The position numbers and the translations under genes are program-made. Below are positions 1-6,976 of a stretch of 6,976 bases of DNA, piece by piece. The stretch's first letter is position 1. Each line of letters opens with the position of its first letter. The stretch covers positions 1 through 6,976 of the forward strand of contig DNHA01000004.1 of NCBI GenBank assembly GCA_003486025.1, read 5' to 3'. Under the pieces are notes generated by a model, which searched no databases, had not been told where the DNA came from, and was given only the letters and a program-made list of their open reading frames with translations. The stretch comes from Micrococcaceae bacterium (lineage in GTDB: Bacteria; Actinomycetota; Actinomycetes; Actinomycetales; Micrococcaceae).

Positions 1-1
1 C

Positions 2-10
2 GAGGAGGGG
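2..10 (+). promoter_or_regulatory. Ribosome binding site of the TIM-barrel gene
   Basis: GAGGAGGGG is a strong Shine-Dalgarno stretch ending 6 bases before the ATG at 17. It fixes that start. The window begins just upstream, so the promoter and any preceding gene are not visible. Confidence 0.75.
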
Positions 11-16
11 TCGAAG

Positions 17-844
17 ATGCAAGACCAACAACGGGTGCCTCGGGTGCCGGTGACACTGTCCAGTGCCTCGGTTTATCCGCTGACCGTGCATGATGCCTTC
101 GCGATGGCCAAGGACGTGGGCTACGACGGGCTAGAGGTATTGATTACCGGTAACCAAGCGAGCCAGTCCGCCACCGCACTGATGGCCCTCATGGATAAGT
201 ACCAGCTGCCGATTATGGCCATTCACGCACCAACCTTGCTGCTCACCCAGCAGGTCTGGGGTTCGGCGTGGGCGAAGATTGAACGCTCGGTGATCCTGGC
301 GCAGGCAGTCGGAGCGAAAGTGGTTGTCGCGCACCCGCCATTTCGATGGCAGGGGGCCTACGCGGAGAGCTTCGTCGAGGGCGTGCGCCGCATCACCGCA
401 TCGACGGGGATGAAGATCGCTGTGGAGAACATGTACCCATGGCGTAGCCGGGGACGCGAATCCTCGAAGATGTATCTGCCGCACTGGAACCCGGTTCCGG
501 AAGACTACAAGCATGTCACCTGGGACTTCTCCCATGCGGCGATCGCCAATATGGACTCGCGCCAGGCGCTGGAAGACCTCGGCGACAGATTGACTCACCT
601 GCACCTTTGTGATGGGTTGGATAATGGCAAAGACGAACACTTGGTGCCGGGACTAGGCACGCAGCCGGTGGCCGAATCACTGCACTTCTTGCGCGATTCA
701 CAGTGGGAAGGCGTGGTTGCGGTGGAAGTCTCCACACGCAAGGCCAAACATGCTGGACAAAAGGAAGAATGGCTGGGGCGCACACTGGAATTCGCGCGCG
801 AGCATCTGACAATTAATCAAGACTCTGAACGGGTGGCAAAATAA
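17..844 (+). CDS. Sugar phosphate isomerase/epimerase-family TIM-barrel protein (AP endonuclease 2 fold)
   Basis: A 275-residue protein of the xylose isomerase-like/endonuclease IV TIM-barrel superfamily, probably cytosolic and metal dependent. Seen in order: E40 in DGLEV, H70 in IHAP, H106 in VVAHPP, E137 in AVENMYPW, D170 and H173 in WDFSH, H196 in HLHLCD, D206 and H208 in DEHL, and E237 in AVEVS. These match, in order and approximate spacing, the metal ligands of E. coli endonuclease IV (Nfo). The usual automatic label is sugar phosphate isomerase/epimerase, but no substrate can be read from the sequence. The ATG follows a strong ribosome binding site. The stop lies 4 bp before proC, so the two are probably cotranscribed. 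A gene of this family sits close upstream of proC in other Actinobacteria, for example near Rv0498 to Rv0500 of Mycobacterium tuberculosis (from memory). The family is well supported; the exact function is unknown. Confidence 0.88.
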   Translation: MQDQQRVPRVPVTLSSASVYPLTVHDAFAMAKDVGYDGLEVLITGNQASQSATALMALMDKYQLPIMAIHAPTLLLTQQVWGSAWAKIERSVILAQAVGAKVVVAHPPFRWQGAYAESFVEGVRRITASTGMKIAVENMYPWRSRGRESSKMYLPHWNPVPEDYKHVTWDFSHAAIANMDSRQALEDLGDRLTHLHLCDGLDNGKDEHLVPGLGTQPVAESLHFLRDSQWEGVVAVEVSTRKAKHAGQKEEWLGRTLEFAREHLTINQDSERVAK

Positions 845-848
845 CTAT

Positions 849-1691
849 ATGAGCGAAGCGACAAACCATCTCAAGCTTGCATTTTTAGGTACCGGCTCCA
901 TGAACGGCGCGATCCTCCGTGGAATTCTGGGCGCCGGGCATGACCCGAAGAACATTACTGCCACCCTGCGCAGCGATACTCGCGCCGCATCATTGCGCGA
1001 GCTAGGCATCAACGTGCTGATCGGCAATGAAGACCCGGAAGCCAATAAGAAAGCTGCAGCCGCCGCAGACATTGTGTTCCTCGGTGTGAAGCCGGTGGGC
1101 ATAACCGCGCTGTGCGATGAGATTTCTCCGGCATTAAACGCATCAACCGTCGTGGTGTCGGTGGCTGCCGCCATCACCTTGTCGACCATGCAAGGCCACC
1201 TTCCTGCCGGCCAGCCGGTCGTGCGCTCCATGCCGAACACGCCATTGATGGTCGGTGCCGGCGTGGTTGGCCTGAGCGCCGGTGCGGCGGTCAGCGAGCA
1301 GCAAATTGAACGAGTCACCGAATTGTTCTCCGGCTCCGGCGACGTGCATGTGATCGATGAATCGCAGCAAAATGCACTGTCGGCTATTTCCGGTTCCGGC
1401 CCTGCCTACGGTTTTTATCTTGCCGAAGCGATGGCCAATGCGGGTATCGCCATGGGACTTGACGAAAAGCTCGCCACTGACTTGGCCCGTGCCACCGTGG
1501 CTGGTGCCGGGAAGATGCTGGCGGATCCGGAAGCCAACCCGGCACAGATGCGCCGTGCGGTGACCAGCCCGAAGGGCACCACCGAACAGGCCATACTGAC
1601 CTTTGACGAGCAGGGAATCCCGGCAATCATTGAAGCCGGCGCCAAGGCCGCAGCGGCTCGTGCTGCGGCTTTGAGCGATGAGCTGAGCTAG
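849..1691 (+). CDS. proC: Pyrroline-5-carboxylate reductase (proline biosynthesis)
   Basis: Catalyses NAD(P)H-dependent reduction of 1-pyrroline-5-carboxylate to L-proline, the last step of proline synthesis, in the cytosol. The 280-residue product has the N-terminal Rossmann fold with GTGSMN at residues 14-19, VKP at 80-82 and VRSMPNTP at 125-132. The helical dimerisation domain carries AISGSGPAY at 179-187 and the family signature region around TSPKGTTE at 239-246, where many homologues have SPGGTT. Length is normal for the family, with a slightly long N-terminus. Spacing to the upstream gene is 4 bp. No good Shine-Dalgarno sequence sits close to the ATG; GGGTGG at 831-836 is weak and rather distant, so translational coupling to the upstream gene is likely. 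A strong hairpin follows the stop. The identification is secure. Confidence 0.96.
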   Translation: MSEATNHLKLAFLGTGSMNGAILRGILGAGHDPKNITATLRSDTRAASLRELGINVLIGNEDPEANKKAAAAADIVFLGVKPVGITALCDEISPALNASTVVVSVAAAITLSTMQGHLPAGQPVVRSMPNTPLMVGAGVVGLSAGAAVSEQQIERVTELFSGSGDVHVIDESQQNALSAISGSGPAYGFYLAEAMANAGIAMGLDEKLATDLARATVAGAGKMLADPEANPAQMRRAVTSPKGTTEQAILTFDEQGIPAIIEAGAKAAAARAAALSDELS

Positions 1692-1708
1692 CTAGCGAAG
1701 CGTTGACT

Positions 1709-1754
1709 GCCGATGGCGTCAGGGCCCCAGCAAAGGGGCGCTGACGCCATCGGC
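1709..1754. terminator. Bidirectional hairpin terminator between proC and ktrA
   Basis: Arms 1709-1722 (GCCGATGGCGTCAG) and 1741-1754 are perfect reverse complements over 14 bp. After a G-G mismatch the stem continues for 5 bp (1724-1728 with 1735-1739) around a 6-base loop, AGCAAA. It lies 17 bp past the proC stop and 14 bp past the ktrA stop on the other strand, where convergent transcripts need to end. No clear T-run follows on either strand, so it would be a hairpin without a U-tract, as is common in high-GC Actinobacteria. Confidence 0.8.
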
Positions 1755-1768
1755 GTATCTGCTGGACC

Positions 1769-2440
1769 CTAGGGGCGGGCAGCGAAGCGTTCAAGCAGGT
1801 CTACGTGACCGGAGACGATCAGCACGTCGCGGCGGGTGACCATGGTATTCGGTACCGCGTAGGTGAAATCTTCGCCGGGGGACTTCACCCCAACAATGGT
1901 GATGCCGTACTTGGAGCGCACCTGGGACTCGGCCAGCGTGAATCCCTGGGTCTCCTTCGGCGGATACATCTTCACGATGGCGAAGCCGTCATCGAATTCA
2001 ATGAAGTCCAGCATTCGCCCACCGACCAGGTGGGCGGCACGGACTCCGGCGTCAGCCTCGGGATAAATCACATGGTTTGCGCCGATGCGAGTGAGGATCT
2101 TGCCGTGTGAGGGCGTAATCGCCTTCACCCACAGATGCTCAATGCCTAAATCGACCAGGTTCACCGTAATCAGCACGGAGGACTCAATCGAGGTACCCAC
2201 ACCGACCACCGCAGAACTGAACTCTTGAGCGCCAAGCTGGCGCAAGGCATCGATATTGGTGGCGTCGGCCGCAACCACGTGGGTGAGCGTACTGGCCCAC
2301 TGCTGGACAAGTTCGGGGCTTCGCTCGATGGCCAGCACCTCGCGGCCCTGCTTGACCAAGGTCTCCGCCACCGAGGCGCCGAAGCGTCCCAAACCAATGA
2401 CGAGCACCGGTGCGTTGTGCTCAATGTTTTTCTCAGCCAA
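1769..2440 (-). CDS. ktrA: Potassium uptake regulatory subunit, TrkA/KtrA family (RCK domains)
   Basis: Cytosolic nucleotide-binding subunit that gates the TrkH/KtrB potassium channel subunit encoded just upstream. The 223-residue protein has an RCK_N Rossmann domain with VIGLGRFGAS at residues 14-23, an acidic E39 at the end of the second strand where the nucleotide ribose is usually held, and AADAT at 57-61. An RCK_C domain covers roughly residues 140-221. One RCK_N plus one RCK_C in about 220 residues fits KtrA rather than the doubled TrkA of enterobacteria. The start is TTG, overlapping the last 8 bp of ktrB, and AAGAAAGG lies at a good distance upstream on the minus strand. RCK_C domains of some KtrA proteins bind cyclic di-AMP; whether this one does cannot be told from sequence. 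Confidence 0.92.
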   Translation of the reverse strand: MAEKNIEHNAPVLVIGLGRFGASVAETLVKQGREVLAIERSPELVQQWASTLTHVVAADATNIDALRQLGAQEFSSAVVGVGTSIESSVLITVNLVDLGIEHLWVKAITPSHGKILTRIGANHVIYPEADAGVRAAHLVGGRMLDFIEFDDGFAIVKMYPPKETQGFTLAESQVRSKYGITIVGVKSPGEDFTYAVPNTMVTRRDVLIVSGHVDLLERFAARP

Positions 2441-3866
2441 TGATCGGCCTTTCTTCGGGGAGGCTAAACAGCGTATCGCGATGACGCATGGTCAAGGCGC
2501 TGGCTAGGGTAATACTTCCAATACGTCCGGCGAACATCAATGCGCTGAGCACGTATTTACCGGCCGGGGGCATCTCTGCGGAAACTCCCATGCTCAGTCC
2601 CACGGTACCGAAAGCAGAGATCGATTCGAACAGCGCCCGGGAGAACCCGACCTGCTCGTCAATGGCCAAGAGCAATCCGGTGGCCACCATGACCAGAGTG
2701 GCGCCCATGGCCACGACCGACACGGCCACGCGCATGGTGCCCTCGGGAATGCGCCGGCCAAAGGCTTTGGCATCGCGTTCGCCGCGGACCTCGGCCATAA
2801 TGGCCAGGAACATCACAGCGATGGTGGTGACCTTGATGCCGCCCGCGGTGGAAGCGGAACCGCCACCGGCAAACATCAGCGCGTCAGTGACTAACACGGT
2901 GACTTGTTCAATGTCATTTTGATCCACCAGGTTAAACCCGCCAGAGCGGGTCATTACCGAGGCAAAAAGGCCGTGGATGAATTTGTCCCCGGAATTCAGC
3001 GAGCCAATGGTCCGTGGATTGTTCCACTCGACCAGAAGCCACAACGCGGTACCTGCGACAAGCAGGATGAGGGTCACCAACAAGGTCAGTTTGGTGTGCA
3101 GATTCCATTTTTTGACGTTGAAGCGGTGGGCCAGCAAGACCATGATGACCGGGAAGCCCAAGGATCCTAAGAACACGCCGAGCATCAGTGGGCCCAAGAT
3201 CCACAGGTCGGTCTCGTAGGGAACTAATCCGTCGGAGTGCGGAGTGAAGCCTGCGTTGTTAAACGCGGAGACCGCGTAGAAAACTCCGTGCCAAATCGCC
3301 GAGAGAAAGTCTTCACCCAGCAAAATGAAGCGTGGAATGAGCAAAGCCGCAATGAGCGCCTGCAGGCTGACCGCCGTGAGGATCACGATGCGCAGCAGGG
3401 AGCCGACCTCGCCTAAGGCGGATGCCGCAGTGGTATTCATGGAGTTCTGCGCCATGAGCTTGCCTCGCACGCCGAGCTTCCGGGAGACCGCAAGAGAAAA
3501 AATTGAAGCGAGGGTCAAAATTCCCAGGCCGCCCATGAAGGTACCGATGAGCATCACCAATTGCCCGGCAAAAGACCAGTGCACCGCCGTTGAGACCGTG
3601 GTCAGTCCGGTCACACAGACCGCCGAGACCGCGGTAAACAAGGCGTCGTGCAACGGTGTGGGCTCGCCGCTAGCCGAGGAGAAGGGAGCGGCGAGCAGCG
3701 AGGTGAACAGCGTGATGGCGACCAGGAAGGCACCCAACGCTAAACGAGCGGGGGAGCGAACGGTGAAATCGGCGATGCGGACCCGCAACGCCAGCCACTG
3801 TTTGCGGCGGTTGCCGCGCGACTCAGCTGCCCTTGCCGGGTGACTCGGTTCGCTTTGGGTGCTCAT
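2433..3866 (-). CDS. ktrB: Potassium uptake membrane subunit, TrkH/KtrB family
   Basis: Integral membrane ion-conducting subunit of a Trk/Ktr potassium (possibly sodium-coupled) uptake system. The 477 residues form four M1-P-M2 repeats after a basic N-terminal tail of about 40 residues. The four pore loops are visible: CVTGLTT at 84-90, NNAGFT at 203-208, TRSGGFN at 306-312 and GTVGLS at 420-425, with filter glycines at about 87, 206, 310 and 423. The gating loop in the third repeat shows GGGSASTAGGIKVTT at 334-348. Length fits KtrB and TrkH relatives. The ATG is the only usable start downstream of an in-frame stop, but no clear Shine-Dalgarno sequence sits next to it. It is the first gene of the operon with ktrA, divergent from acuC. 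Confidence 0.94.
   Translation of the reverse strand: MSTQSEPSHPARAAESRGNRRKQWLALRVRIADFTVRSPARLALGAFLVAITLFTSLLAAPFSSASGEPTPLHDALFTAVSAVCVTGLTTVSTAVHWSFAGQLVMLIGTFMGGLGILTLASIFSLAVSRKLGVRGKLMAQNSMNTTAASALGEVGSLLRIVILTAVSLQALIAALLIPRFILLGEDFLSAIWHGVFYAVSAFNNAGFTPHSDGLVPYETDLWILGPLMLGVFLGSLGFPVIMVLLAHRFNVKKWNLHTKLTLLVTLILLVAGTALWLLVEWNNPRTIGSLNSGDKFIHGLFASVMTRSGGFNLVDQNDIEQVTVLVTDALMFAGGGSASTAGGIKVTTIAVMFLAIMAEVRGERDAKAFGRRIPEGTMRVAVSVVAMGATLVMVATGLLLAIDEQVGFSRALFESISAFGTVGLSMGVSAEMPPAGKYVLSALMFAGRIGSITLASALTMRHRDTLFSLPEERPIIG
2448..2455 (-). promoter_or_regulatory. Ribosome binding site deciding the TTG start of ktrA
   Basis: On the minus strand AAGAAAGG lies inside the last codons of ktrB and ends 7 bases before the TTG at 2440. 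It supports that non-ATG start and the 8-bp overlap. Confidence 0.6.
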
Positions 3867-4019
3867 TGCGTTAAATCGCCATTTCGTGGTGTGGACTGTT
3901 CTCCTTGTAATTTACGCGGTCAACGCACAATGAGCTCGTCTTGACGCCTCGAAACACGAGCAAAATGCCTATAAGGCCATAAATGGGTTAGTTGAATCAC
4001 AATCAGGTAGCCTACAAAG
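3867..4019. other. Divergent intergenic region between ktrB and acuC
   Basis: This 153-bp stretch is more AT-rich than its surroundings and must hold the promoters of both divergent units. On the minus strand a TAAATT box at 3909-3914 could be the ktrB -10 element, with an unpaired AAGGAG at 3901-3906 just downstream; no matching -35 is evident. On the plus strand TAGCCT at 4008-4013 is the likely acuC -10. No riboswitch-sized leader fits before ktrB. Confidence 0.5.
4008..4013 (+). promoter_or_regulatory. -10 element of acuC, giving a leaderless mRNA
   Basis: TAGCCT matches the actinobacterial TAnnnT pattern and is preceded by GG. Only 6 bases separate it from the GTG start, so transcription should begin at or within a base or two of that codon. 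No good -35 box is visible. The AAAGG before GTG is too close to act as a Shine-Dalgarno sequence. Confidence 0.45.
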
Positions 4020-5222
4020 GTGCTAGAACCTCAACATGCGCCGCAACCTACGCTCGTGCTCTGGGATGAGCAGTATCTGAAATACAAGTTCAGCGACTAT
4101 CATCCAATGCACCCATCGCGGCTAGAGCTGACCCATCGCCTGAGCCAGGCGCTCGATGTTTATGCCGCTCCCAACGTGAGCATGACGGCCCCCGACGTAG
4201 CGGACGAACAAATCCTTTTGACGGTGCATGACCAGGACTATCTGGATCAGGTCAAAGCGGTCAGCGAGGAACCTGGCTTGCAAGCCGTGGACTATGGCCT
4301 GGGAACCGAAGACGATCCGGTTTTTGCCGGCATGTATGAGGCGGCCGCACGCATTGTGGGCGGTTCGGTGATCGCAGCAGATGCCATCATGGATCAGTCA
4401 GCGGTCCGCGCGGTGAACTTTGCCGGAGGCATGCATCATGCAAAGCGCAACAAAGCCAGTGGGTTCTGCATCTTCAACGATGCAGCCGCAGCCATTCACC
4501 GTATGCTTGAACGCGGTGCCGAACGTGTGTGCTACATCGACGTAGATGCGCATCACGGTGATGGCACCGAATCAATCTTCTGGGATGACCCGCGGGTGCT
4601 GACGATCTCCATCCACGAATCCGGGCTGTCGCTTTTTCCCGGCACCGGGTTCGCCAATGAAATTGGCGGTCCGCAAGCCGAAGGCAGTGCGGTCAATATT
4701 GCCTTGCCGGCGATGACCGGCGATGCCGGCTGGATGCGCGCTTTCCACGCGGTCGTCCCACAGCTGGTCCGCGCATTGGATCCGGAAATTATCGTCTCCC
4801 AGCATGGATGCGATGCGCACCGCGATGACGAGATGACTAACCTGAAGCTTTCGGTCGACGCCCAACGGCAGGTTGCCTTGGATATCGCACAGCTGGCCGA
4901 CGAGGTCTGCGATGGACGCTGGCTTGCGACCGGGGGCGGGGGATACAACGTCACCGCGGTGGTGCCGCGAACCTGGACGCATCTGACCGCAATCGCCGCC
5001 GGGAAACCAGTGCCGCTGCGAACTTATGTGCCCGAGCAGTTCCGCCGCTACGTCCTTGAAACCTACGGGCGGGCCATGCCCTATCTCATGGGTGATGACG
5101 CGCAGCTATGGTGGCGAAATTGGGAAGTCGGCTATGATCCCGCAGATCCGGTGGACCGCACGATTATTGCCACGCGCAAAGAAGTCTTTCCGCTCTATGG
5201 CCTGGACCCGTGGTTTGACTAA
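4020..5222 (+). CDS. acuC: Acetoin utilization protein AcuC, histone deacetylase-family lysine deacetylase
   Basis: Zinc-dependent deacetylase of the arginase/HDAC fold, acting in the cytosol on acetyl-lysine. In Bacillus AcuC reactivates acetylated acetyl-CoA synthetase; that role is inferred here. The 400-residue protein shows the active-site histidine pair H139-H140 in GGMHHAKR, the zinc motif DVDAHHGDG at 174-182 (D176 and H178 as ligands), the third ligand D265 in QHGCDAH, and the catalytic tyrosine Y309 in GGGGYN. Length and the N-terminal FSDYHPMHPSRLELT region fit actinobacterial AcuC. The GTG start is chosen because homologous sequence begins within a few residues (LVLWDE at 12-17) and a -10 box lies just before it. 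Bacillus-type acuA and acuB partners are absent nearby. The gene stands alone between the potassium operon and a small regulator. Confidence 0.92.
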   Translation: MLEPQHAPQPTLVLWDEQYLKYKFSDYHPMHPSRLELTHRLSQALDVYAAPNVSMTAPDVADEQILLTVHDQDYLDQVKAVSEEPGLQAVDYGLGTEDDPVFAGMYEAAARIVGGSVIAADAIMDQSAVRAVNFAGGMHHAKRNKASGFCIFNDAAAAIHRMLERGAERVCYIDVDAHHGDGTESIFWDDPRVLTISIHESGLSLFPGTGFANEIGGPQAEGSAVNIALPAMTGDAGWMRAFHAVVPQLVRALDPEIIVSQHGCDAHRDDEMTNLKLSVDAQRQVALDIAQLADEVCDGRWLATGGGGYNVTAVVPRTWTHLTAIAAGKPVPLRTYVPEQFRRYVLETYGRAMPYLMGDDAQLWWRNWEVGYDPADPVDRTIIATRKEVFPLYGLDPWFD

Positions 5223-5304
5223 TTTCACTGCACTGCTGTGATCAATCTGAATCCTTGACCGGGGTGGGAAATCCGCTGCTGTCAGAGCATATGCCGATAG
5301 GGTT
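5223..5304 (+). other. Short gap between acuC and the ArsR-type gene
   Basis: In these 82 bp I see no convincing terminator hairpin for acuC. TTGACC at 5255-5260 resembles a -35 box but has no well-spaced -10. TAGGGT at 5298-5303 resembles a -10 and would place the transcript start close to the GTG at 5311. Confidence 0.35.
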
Positions 5305-5754
5305 ATGTCTGTGGCTATTGATGAAGTGTTTTCTGCGTTGGCAGAACCAACCCGACGTAAGATCATCGAAGCGCTGAAGGCCGAACCCATGGCCGTCGGC
5401 GCACTGGTGACACAGCTGGAGATTTCGCAACCTACGGTCTCCAAGCACCTGAAAGTTCTGCGCGAAGCAAATCTGGTGACCATGGACGCCCAAGGGCAGC
5501 GGCGTATTTACAGCGTGCAGTGCGAAGCCGTTGAAACTTTGGTCGCTTGGTGCGCCGAGATCCTGCCAGCTTTGGAACCCGTCCCCGAGATGGTGTCCGT
5601 GGATCTGGACTTGGTGCGCGATCCGCAGGATGCCAATGCACTTCCGGCTGCCGCACATCAGCTCGGCCGCAGTGTAGGGCGGGGCTTGGAACAAGTCACG
5701 GGCAGAGCTCAAGGGATCTTGGAGCGTTTCCCTCGTTTTGGCCGCCGCCGATAA
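5305..5754 (+). CDS. ArsR-family winged helix-turn-helix transcriptional regulator
   Basis: DNA-binding regulator of the ArsR/SmtB fold, 149 residues. The wHTH covers about residues 5-72: ALAEPTRRKIIEAL at 11-24, the recognition helix SQPTVSKHLKVLREA at 41-55, and the wing with GQRRIYSV at 64-71. The ELCVCDL-type cysteine motif of arsenic/cadmium sensors is absent, the matching segment reading ALVTQLE; C73 and C83 are the only cysteines, so metal sensing is unproven. After residue 90 comes an acidic linker, then a helical, increasingly basic tail ending RFGRRR, longer than a minimal ArsR protein. The start is uncertain: ATG at 5305 has no properly spaced ribosome site, while the in-frame GTG at 5311 follows AGGG by 8 bases. 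It could control itself or gdhA, which lies 194 bp downstream on the same strand. Confidence 0.85.
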   Translation: MSVAIDEVFSALAEPTRRKIIEALKAEPMAVGALVTQLEISQPTVSKHLKVLREANLVTMDAQGQRRIYSVQCEAVETLVAWCAEILPALEPVPEMVSVDLDLVRDPQDANALPAAAHQLGRSVGRGLEQVTGRAQGILERFPRFGRRR

Positions 5755-5802
5755 CCATTTGACCTTGGCAAAGACCGTCTGGACCGTTCTTCTGCGGGCC
5801 TT

Positions 5803-5833
5803 TTACGTTACGTACAAGTTCGCGTTTTATAAC
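5803..5833 (+). promoter_or_regulatory. Candidate promoter of gdhA
   Basis: TATAAC at 5828-5833 is a good -10 box in a locally AT-rich patch. Upstream, TTACGT at 5803-5808 (19-bp gap) or CGTTAC at 5806-5811 (16-bp gap) is a weak -35. The transcript would begin near 5840, leaving a leader of about 108 bases before gdhA. Confidence 0.4.
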
Positions 5834-5848
5834 AGAGAATTTTCGCTA

Positions 5849-6976
<1,128 letters not shown>

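Noticed and set aside
131..640. Long open frame on the minus strand antisense to the TIM-barrel gene
   Set aside because: It is a shadow frame: the plus strand encodes a complete, recognisable protein with a strong ribosome site, while the antisense product has no recognisable domain and no ribosome site.
3325..3843. 172-codon plus-strand frame antisense to ktrB
   Set aside because: The minus strand carries intact pore-loop motifs across this segment. The antisense product is low-complexity, rich in Ala/Arg/Thr/Met, as expected from the complement of a membrane protein gene.
3867..4019. Cyclic di-AMP (ydaO-type) riboswitch before ktrB
   Set aside because: The gap to the divergent gene is only 153 bp and the likely ktrB leader is a few tens of bases. 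No ydaO-like conserved core is visible.
5755..5800. Terminator after the ArsR-type gene
   Set aside because: GACCGT is repeated directly at 5773-5778 and 5782-5787, but these are not inverted and no stable stem with a T-run could be paired. The TTTT at 5801-5804 stands alone.
5806..5825. GlnR box (GTnAC-n6-GnAAC) upstream of gdhA
   Set aside because: GTTAC at 5807-5811 matches one half, but the bases 6 further on read GTTCG rather than GnAAC. One half-site is not enough.

Overview
The window looks like chromosomal DNA of a high-GC Gram-positive actinobacterium, most likely a Micrococcaceae member of the Arthrobacter/Glutamicibacter type. The grounds are moderate GC content, GTG and TTG starts, at least one apparently leaderless gene, and an isomerase-proC pair like that of many Actinobacteria. 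The genus is inferred from protein character, not from a database match. Nothing here suggests a phage, a transposon, a CRISPR array or an RNA gene.

Layout. (1) 1-1691, plus strand: an endonuclease IV/xylose isomerase-type TIM-barrel protein followed 4 bp later by proC, the last step of proline synthesis. (2) 1709-1754: a long, perfectly paired hairpin between convergent genes, probably a two-way terminator. (3) 1769-3866, minus strand: a two-gene potassium uptake operon, ktrB (TrkH-type membrane subunit) then ktrA (RCK regulatory subunit), overlapping by 8 bp. (4) 3867-4019: divergent promoter region. (5) 4020-5222, plus: acuC, a zinc-dependent acetyl-lysine deacetylase, probably translated from a leaderless mRNA. 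(6) 5305-5754, plus: a small ArsR-type winged-helix regulator with a basic C-terminal tail. (7) 5755-5948: a leader region with a promoter-like element, a 9-bp palindrome and a possible 27-codon upstream reading frame. (8) 5949 to the window end: gdhA, hexameric-type glutamate dehydrogenase, with a TTG start and no stop before the edge.

How they fit. The set is housekeeping: proline synthesis, potassium uptake (both linked to osmotic balance), protein deacetylation tied to acetate metabolism, and ammonium assimilation into glutamate, the precursor of proline. I see no dedicated new system.

The most notable signal is in gdhA. Its first ~160 codons read as actinobacterial GDH with mixed third-position use (about 64% G or C by hand count). 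The remainder switches to about 90% G or C at third positions, frequent ACG threonine codons and a different GDH subtype, recalled as Bacteroidota (Alistipes)-like. The switch falls in one of the most conserved stretches of the gene. A chimeric contig is the simplest explanation; real recombination is the alternative.
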